A stretch of DNA of 64,000 nucleotides from Micrococcales bacterium. GTDB lineage: Bacteria > Actinomycetota > Actinomycetes > Actinomycetales > Dermatophilaceae. Shown piece after piece: positions 59,071 to 64,000 of this stretch. A program made the translations under genes and the position numbers. Within the stretch, counting starts at the first letter, position 1. Each line of letters opens with the position of its first letter. Under the pieces are notes generated by a model. It worked only from the letters and a program-made list of their open reading frames with translations. It made no database searches and was not told the DNA's origin. The stretch lies in assembly GCA_021287075.1 (NCBI GenBank), contig JAJTBD010000004.1:140575-204574 (forward strand), in the 5' to 3' direction.

Positions 59071-59754
59071 ATGACCACGCTCTCCCCCGCCCGCCCGGTG
59101 GCGGACTCCCGGCGCCTGCCCGCGATGCCGGAGGCGTCCAATGCCACCCTCGCCACCGTCGGCGGTCTGGCGCTCCTCGCGATCGCGCTGGGACTCTTCC
59201 TGCCCGACCGCACGGTCGGCGGTGACATGCCGGGGATGCCGTCGACGCACTACATGGGGCTGCTCGCGGCCAGCCAGCCGTGGAACCTGCTGCTCTTCAT
59301 GGCCCTGCCCGTCGTCCTCGCCGAGACCCTCGCGATCACCGAGATAGCGCTGCTGTTCGGCCCGAAGCCCGCCTGGGTGCGCACCCTCAACCGGGTCGCC
59401 GGCCTCCTAGCCGGTCCGGTGATGCTCGGGATCCTCCTCCATCTCATCCGGTATGCCGTGGCGCCACTCACGGTGAACGGCGGCTGGCGTGGGCCGGCCG
59501 ACGTCATCGCGGTGCTGGCCTATCTCGCCGGCGCGGTGCCGATGATGGGCATCACGCTGGTCGAGCTCGGGCTGTTGGGTGATGACGAGCGCTCCCGGTG
59601 GCGACTGCACGCGGTCTTTGTCGCGGCCTTCCTCGTCGTCGCGCACATCGCGATGATCTTCGGGATGCTCGACCCATCCGTGATGGGATGGCAGGACCCG
59701 GCGAGCACCCACCTCATGCCGGACGGCACGCAGATGCCGGGCATGCACCACTGA
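59071..59754 (+). CDS. Membrane protein with Met/His-rich C-terminus (DUF6803-like)
   Basis: A 227-residue protein with about six hydrophobic segments, including ATVGGLALLAIALGLFLPDR, ALPVVLAETLAITEIALLFG and LHAVFVAAFLVVAHIAMIFG. The lumenal-facing loop GGDMPGMPSTHYMG and the C-terminus STHLMPDGTQMPGMHH are Met/His-rich, a pattern for copper binding. I recall this family as DUF6803, tentatively. It reads toward cueP and is divergent from the two-component genes, suggesting a copper-handling unit. Confidence 0.75.
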   Translation: MTTLSPARPVADSRRLPAMPEASNATLATVGGLALLAIALGLFLPDRTVGGDMPGMPSTHYMGLLAASQPWNLLLFMALPVVLAETLAITEIALLFGPKPAWVRTLNRVAGLLAGPVMLGILLHLIRYAVAPLTVNGGWRGPADVIAVLAYLAGAVPMMGITLVELGLLGDDERSRWRLHAVFVAAFLVVAHIAMIFGMLDPSVMGWQDPASTHLMPDGTQMPGMHH

Positions 59755-59839
59755 CCGAGCCCACCCGATCTCAAACCTGCACCAAGAGCACGCATCGCAG
59801 ACCAACGCATCCCCCGACACCCACGGAGACCGACGAACC

Positions 59840-60472
59840 ATGCGCACCACCCTCGCCGCCCTGACGCTCACTGCGCTCGCCCTTGCCGGATGCGGCTCCG
59901 ATGACCCCAGCGGGAATGGGACGGCCGGGTCCGCCTCCTCGGCTGCGTCGTCCGCTGCCTCGCCCGCGTCGTCAGACGCTGCCTCGTCGGCGGCTTCCTC
60001 GGCCGACCTTCTGGCGCGGAATGGCCTGTCCGGCAAGGATGCCCGCGCGATCATCGCCGATCTGGAGGCCTCCCAGGAGGACCGCGAGGCCGGCCCGATG
60101 GGATCGGTGCGGCCGGACCAGCTGATCCTGAGCGACGACGGTGGCGAGGTCTCGCTGCCGATCCCTGACGGACAGTTCTATCTGTCGATCGCGCCCTATC
60201 TGACCCAGACCCACGACTGCTTCAACCACAACCTGGCCACCTGCCAGGGCGAGCTCGCCGGCGAGGAGGTGGCGCTCAAGGTCACCGGATCGGACGGCAA
60301 GGTGGTCTTCGACGAGACGGTCACGACCGCGGCCAACGGCTTCGCCGGGATCTGGCTGCCCCGCGACATCGAGGCGACTCTCACCGTCACCCACGACGGC
60401 AAGACCGCGACGACGCCCATCGCGACCGGCGCCGACGACCCCACCTGCCTGACGACCGTCAAACTCGCCTGA
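59840..60472 (+). CDS. cueP: CueP-family copper-binding lipoprotein
   Basis: A 210-residue lipoprotein: MRTTLAALTLTALALAGCGS has a LAGC lipobox, then a Ser/Ala linker, and the CueP domain: FYLSIAPYLTQTHDCFNHNL followed by TCQGELAGEEVALKVTGSDG, with Cys residues for copper binding and a later Cys in DDPTCLTTVKLA. CueP binds copper in the envelope and reduces Cu(II) in Salmonella, supplying SodC. It lies 85 bases after the Met/His-tailed membrane protein gene, in the same direction. Confidence 0.88.
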   Translation: MRTTLAALTLTALALAGCGSDDPSGNGTAGSASSAASSAASPASSDAASSAASSADLLARNGLSGKDARAIIADLEASQEDREAGPMGSVRPDQLILSDDGGEVSLPIPDGQFYLSIAPYLTQTHDCFNHNLATCQGELAGEEVALKVTGSDGKVVFDETVTTAANGFAGIWLPRDIEATLTVTHDGKTATTPIATGADDPTCLTTVKLA

Positions 60473-60495
60473 GCCGATCCCTCACCCAGCCGCCC

Positions 60496-60563
60496 CGGCA
60501 GGTCTAACGTCGCACAATGCGGAGCAAACTGCTCCCGCCCATGTGAGCGCGGAGGACCTGCCG
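60496..60563 (+). promoter_or_regulatory. ald leader: operator-like palindrome and start-occluding stem
   Basis: GGAGCA-AAC-TGCTCC (60521-60535) is a perfect 15-bp palindrome, suitable for an Lrp/AldR-type regulator. Around it, 9-base arms CGGCAGGTC (60496-60504) and GACCTGCCG (60555-60563) could pair so that the Shine-Dalgarno GGAGG and the first base of the start GTG are buried. Both are inference from symmetry. Confidence 0.45.
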
Positions 60564-61678
60564 TGAAGATCGGTGTCCCGAAGGAAGTCAAGAACCGCGA
60601 GTACCGCGTCGCCCTCACCCCCGTCGGGGTGCACGAGCTGGTCGAGCACGGGCACGAGGTGGTCGTGCAGGCCGGCGCCGGCGAGGGCTCCCAGATCCAC
60701 GACGAGGCGTATGCCGCCGCGGGTGCCACGATCCTGCCCGACGCCGACGAGGTGTGGGGCGGCGCCGAGACCGTGCTCAAGGTCAAGGAGCCGGTCGAGG
60801 AGGAATACGGCCGGATGCGCGAGGGGCAGACCCTCTTCACCTATCTGCACCTGGCCGCGGACAAGCGGCTGACCGAGGAGCTGCTGGCCCGCAAGGTCAC
60901 CGCCCTCGCCTACGAGACCGTGCAGCTGCCGTCGGGAGCGCTGCCCCTGCTCTATCCGATGTCGGAGGTCGCCGGGTGCCTCGCGCCGCAGGTCGGCGCG
61001 CACTCGCTGATGAAGGCCCAGGGCGGCCGCGGTGTGCTGATGGGCGGCGTCGGAGGCGTGGCCCAGGCCAAGGTCGTCATCCTCGGGGCCGGCGTCGCCG
61101 GCCAGAATGCCGCCAACATCGCCCTCGGCATGGGCGCCGACGTCACGCTCCTCGACACCGACCTCGACAAGCTGCGGATGTCCTTCTGGCGCTACAACAA
61201 CCGGGTGCACGGGCTCGCGTCGTCCAAGCTGGCGATCGCCCAGCAGGTGCGCGCCGCCGACCTCGTCATCGGCGCGGTCCTCATCCCCGGCGCTGCCGCA
61301 CCCAAGCTCGTCACCAACCGGCTGGTGAGTGAGATGAAGCCGGGCTCGGTGCTGGTGGACATCGCCGTCGACCAGGGCGGCTGCTTCGAGGACTCCCACC
61401 CCACCACCCACGACGACCCGACCTTCGAGGTGCACGACTCCGTCTTCTATTGCGTGGCCAACATGCCCGGGGCCGTGCCCAACACCTCCACCTATGCGCT
61501 GACCAACGCGACGCTGCCCTATGTCATCGCGCTCGCCGACAAGGGCTGGCAGCAGGCCTGCCGCGATGACGCCAGTCTGGCGCTGGGCGTCAACGCCCAC
61601 GCCGGTCAGCTGACCAGTGCCCCCGTCGGCGAGGCCGTCGGCATCGAGGCGGTGACCGTCGAGTCGGTCCTGGCCTGA
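60563..61678 (+). CDS. ald: Alanine dehydrogenase
   Basis: NAD-dependent alanine dehydrogenase, 371 residues, interconverting alanine with pyruvate and ammonia. Conserved: MKIGVPKEVKNREYRVALTP, FTYLHLAADKRLTEELLARK, QGGRGVLMGGVGGVAQAKVV, the Rossmann segment VVILGAGVAGQNAANIALGM with the acidic LLDTDLDKLR, and VDQGGCFEDSHPTTHDDPTF. The start is GTG at 60563, decided by the family N-terminus and GGAGG upstream. Single gene, no partner; regulated perhaps by the leader palindrome. Confidence 0.96.
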   Translation: MKIGVPKEVKNREYRVALTPVGVHELVEHGHEVVVQAGAGEGSQIHDEAYAAAGATILPDADEVWGGAETVLKVKEPVEEEYGRMREGQTLFTYLHLAADKRLTEELLARKVTALAYETVQLPSGALPLLYPMSEVAGCLAPQVGAHSLMKAQGGRGVLMGGVGGVAQAKVVILGAGVAGQNAANIALGMGADVTLLDTDLDKLRMSFWRYNNRVHGLASSKLAIAQQVRAADLVIGAVLIPGAAAPKLVTNRLVSEMKPGSVLVDIAVDQGGCFEDSHPTTHDDPTFEVHDSVFYCVANMPGAVPNTSTYALTNATLPYVIALADKGWQQACRDDASLALGVNAHAGQLTSAPVGEAVGIEAVTVESVLA

Positions 61679-61737
61679 GCGGGGCGTGGTGCGGTGAGGT
61701 GGTGCCGCGCGCGGGCACGGCGCGGCATACTCCCCTC

Positions 61738-62079
61738 ATGGCCTATGACGAGGATCTGGCGGCGCGCGTGCGTGACCTGCTCGAGGGGCAGCCGGGGGTC
61801 ACCGAGAAGAGGATGTTCGGCGGCCTTGCCTTCCTGCTGGGGGGCAACATGGCCGTCGCCGCCAACAGCAAGGGCGGGCTGATGCTGCGCTGCGACCCGG
61901 AGGAAGGCGAGGCGCTCGCCGCCCGGGAGGGCGCCCACCTGATGGAGATGGGCGGGCGCGTCAACCGAGGCTGGGTGCACTACGACCCGTGGGTGGTCGC
62001 CGACTACGACGAGCTGGAGGCGCTCGTCGCCCGCGGCGTGGACTATGCGGGGTCCCTGCCAGCGAAGCAGCCGAAGTAG
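61738..62079 (+). CDS. TfoX/Sxy N-terminal domain protein
   Basis: A 113-residue protein: MAYDEDLAARVRDLLEGQPG, VTEKRMFGGLAFLLGGNMAV, AANSKGGLMLRCDPEEGEAL and GWVHYDPWVVADYDELEALV. The KRMFGGLAF loop is the hallmark of TfoX N-terminal-domain proteins. In actinobacteria these short versions are common and their role is unknown; competence is not implied. Start at 61738. Confidence 0.9.
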   Translation: MAYDEDLAARVRDLLEGQPGVTEKRMFGGLAFLLGGNMAVAANSKGGLMLRCDPEEGEALAAREGAHLMEMGGRVNRGWVHYDPWVVADYDELEALVARGVDYAGSLPAKQPK

Positions 62080-62091
62080 CGACCGACCGGC

Positions 62092-62469
62092 TCAGGAGGG
62101 GAAGACCTCGAGCGTGGCCGAGCGCGGACCGGGCGTCACGAGGTCGGCCACGATCGAGGCGTAGTGGCCGTACTTCGTGCGGTAGCCGTTGTCGGCTGCC
62201 GTCAGGTCACCCTCGTCCTCGACCTCCGTCCACGTGACGTCGAAGGTGCTGGCGCCAACCTCGAGGGCGCCCTGTCCGGTGGCGATGGCCCAGCGGAACC
62301 AGTCGGCGTCGCGGCCATTGGCCGAGCGGATGAAGACGCGGTCGGCGCCATCGGTCACCACCCAGATGATGCGGGGGCGGCGGAGGCTGCCGTCCTTGCG
62401 TCGGGTGAGGACGTGGATCTCTTGTGTCGCAGCGATTTTGGCGATGTCGCTGGCGTGCCAGTCGGTCAT
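62092..62469 (-). CDS. DUF2255-family protein
   Basis: A 125-residue beta-barrel protein with the pyridoxamine-5-phosphate-oxidase-like split-barrel look: IHVLTRRKDGSLRRPRIIWV, VFIRSANGRDADWFRWAIAT and GYRTKYGHYASIVADLVTPG. DUF2255 proteins may use F420 or flavin, unproven. AGGAGC precedes the ATG. It lies 18 bases after the cupin gene and shares its direction. Confidence 0.85.
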   Translation of the reverse strand: MTDWHASDIAKIAATQEIHVLTRRKDGSLRRPRIIWVVTDGADRVFIRSANGRDADWFRWAIATGQGALEVGASTFDVTWTEVEDEGDLTAADNGYRTKYGHYASIVADLVTPGPRSATLEVFPS

Positions 62470-62486
62470 CAGGTTGCTCCTAAGGG

Positions 62487-62885
<399 letters not shown>

Positions 62886-62895
62886 GGCGTCTCTC

Positions 62896-63755
62896 CTAGA
62901 CGGGGGTCGGGGTGGTGGCCCAGCTCGCCAGCAGGGCGAGGGCCTGGGCGGAGGGGTGTCGGGGGCGGCGGTATAGACATTGAGGCGCAGCCCCTCGTCG
63001 GCAGCGAGGTCGAATGCCTCGAAGTCGAGCTCGAGGTCGCCGACGAGCGGATGGTGCAGGCGTTTGGTGCCGGCGCGGTGATAGCGCACGTCGTGGGCGG
63101 CCCAGCGCTGCCTGAATCGCTCACTGCGAGTGGAGAGTTCGCCGATCAGGTCCTGGAGCTGGGGGTCATAGGGGTCGCGACCGGCCTCCGCGCGGAGGAA
63201 GGCCACGGCGTCGTCGCTGATCTTGGGCCAGGTGGGGAAGAAGTCCTGGGCGGCCGGGTCGAGGAAGACGAAGCGGGCGGAGTTGGGCGCCGATCGACCA
63301 TGGACGCTGGAGTCATAGACGGGGGCGTAGAGGGCGTGCCCGACCGCGTTGGCAGCCAACAGGTCCATCCGGCCGTTGCGCACATAGGCCGGCGTCGGCA
63401 GCGCGTCGAGGATGCGCTGGACGGTGGGGCGGACGCGGGTGCGGGTCGGTGTGCGGCGAGGCGGTCTGCGGGTGGCCAGGGTCTGCACGAGGTGGACGAG
63501 GTGGTCGCGCTCGGCCTCGTCGAGCTGGAGCGCGTGGGCGACGCCCTCGAGGACGGAGTCGCTCACCTCGCCGACATTGCCGCGCTCCAGGCGGGTGTAG
63601 TACTCGACGCTGATCCCGGCAAGCATGGCGACCTCTTCGCGGCGGAGCCCCGTCACCCGGCGGTTGCCGCCATAGACGGGCAGCCCCGCCCGCTCGGGGG
63701 TGATCTTGCCGCGCCGGGTGGTGAGGAAGTCGCGCAGCTCGTCCTTGGGGTTCAC
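62896..63755 (-). pseudogene. MmyB-type XRE regulator, frameshifted near its C-terminus
   Basis: XRE-type helix-turn-helix with a C-terminal MmyB ligand-binding domain, about 286 residues. N-terminus: ELRDFLTTRRGKITPERAGL, then RRVTGLRREEVAMLAGISVE and YYTRLERGNVGEVSDSVLEG. C-terminal: LPTPAYVRNGRMDLLAANAV, FVFLDPAAQDFFPTWPKISD, RWAAHDVRYHRAGTKRLHHP and LELDFEAFDLAADEGLRLNV. Just after YTAAPDT one C is missing in a CCCC run (about 62958); the other frame then gives SAQALALLASWATTPTPV and TAG at 62896-62898, exactly as expected. GTG 63755 is the likely start. It probably controls the downstream cupin and DUF2255 genes. Confidence 0.87.
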
Positions 63756-63800
63756 GTTTTCACGGTATGCCGCGCGCACCGCTCCGAGGGAGACCCTGTC

Positions 63801-63910
63801 AGTACCACCCGGGATCAGGACCTCCCGGGTGCAGTCGCACCCAGGATCAGGACCATCGGGGGGTCGCACCGGGATCAGCACCACCGAGGATCAGCACCAC
63901 CCGGGGTCGG
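63801..63910. repeat. Degenerate GGATCAG-ACCACC array upstream of the XRE gene
   Basis: Four copies of GGATCAG (63812-63818, 63844-63850, 63872-63878, 63888-63894), each followed by a form of ACCATC or ACCACC, spaced 32, 28 and 16 bases. Between copies lie CCGGGTGCAG and similar words. The array lies just upstream of the XRE regulator start and may bind it, but could also be an intergenic minisatellite. Confidence 0.6.
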
Positions 63911-63938
63911 TCGGACCCATCGAGTGCTGTGCCGATCC

Positions 63939-64000
63939 CTAGAAGGGTGGGGGTTGGGCGGCGGCGGCCTGGGCGGCTTTGCGGGCGGTCTCGGCGGCGG
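63939..64000 (-). CDS. Partial Ala-rich C-terminus of a gene entering from the right
   Basis: The minus strand reads AETARKAAQAAAAQPPPF and stops at TAG (63939-63941), with coding-like composition up to the window edge. About twenty codons of an Ala/Lys-rich C-terminal tail are visible. The gene's identity cannot be determined. Confidence 0.45.
   Translation of the reverse strand, partial: AAETARKAAQAAAAQPPPF

Noticed and set aside
63801..63910. Possible CRISPR array
   Set aside because: Repeat is only seven bases, spacing is uneven (32, 28 and 16), and there are no cas genes.

Overview
The window is very GC-rich chromosomal DNA packed with genes on both strands. GTG starts, ATGA and TGATG overlaps, a LAL-type LuxR regulator, an MT0933-like antitoxin, DUF2255 and SRPBCC proteins and a threonine dehydrogenase pair all point to a high-GC actinobacterium. 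An Intrasporangiaceae-like member of the Micrococcales is my inference, not shown directly. I saw no rRNA, tRNA, CRISPR array, integrase, phage module or complete insertion sequence. This looks like ordinary chromosome with small accessory islands.

Layout. 1-2.6 kb: sugar ABC binding lipoprotein with a divergent LacI regulator. 2.6-7.2 kb: ArfB-like hydrolase, YihY/BrkB membrane protein, Ser/Asp lipoprotein, DksA-like zinc-finger protein, methyltransferase plus DUF1345 protein, and an RHH/Doc toxin-antitoxin pair. 7.2-14.5 kb: SWIM/SNF2 helicase divergent from a single-chain PurL of the type best known from gammaproteobacteria. 14.5-23 kb: GNAT protein, DUF6578-like protein, a 57-aa small protein translationally coupled to a giant LAL regulator, enoyl-CoA hydratase, an AbrB-controlled ABC-2 exporter and a DsbA/FrnE protein. 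23-31 kb: amino-acid ABC transporter with a fused binding-protein/permease chain, thioesterase, phosphatase, methyltransferase, DinB, TIGR04053 radical SAM protein, divergent MarR/DoxX, and a frameshifted monooxygenase. 31-40 kb: tdh-kbl threonine catabolism, mesaconyl-CoA hydratase-like protein, VapBC-type pair, pRiA4b ORF-3-like protein, MT0933-like antitoxin, CPBP protease, a second AEMDWRY small protein and a lipase. 40-46.6 kb: sulfide:quinone reductase-like flavoprotein with a 56-aa partner, divergent from a complete AmmeMemoRadiSam operon, then a PepSY-repeat secreted protein and a metzincin protease. 46.7-56 kb: ASCH, GNAT, amidase, VOC, cupin, MFS, SRPBCC, and an AAA+/VWA pair. 56-64 kb: SDR, a two-component system beside a Met/His-tailed membrane protein and CueP (copper), alanine dehydrogenase, TfoX, DUF2255, cupin and an MmyB-type XRE regulator.

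Three window-wide patterns stand out. First, the heptamer GTATGCC/GGCATAC occurs about 65 times by eye, roughly ten times what base composition predicts. It is found in and between genes and builds several intergenic palindromes. Second, four genes (near 30.8, 42.06, 51.9 and 62.95 kb) are each broken by a one-base change in a G or C run and become family-length when the run is corrected. Sequencing error is the simplest explanation. Third, three gene gaps (19.45, 30.5 and 37.06 kb) carry long-armed inverted repeats that share exact sub-sequences, suggesting an undescribed small intergenic repeat family.

The most original biological lead is the pair of AEMDWRY small proteins. They share their ribosome-binding site and upstream motifs, and one is coupled to the LAL regulator, whose start lies in a perfect 23-bp palindrome.
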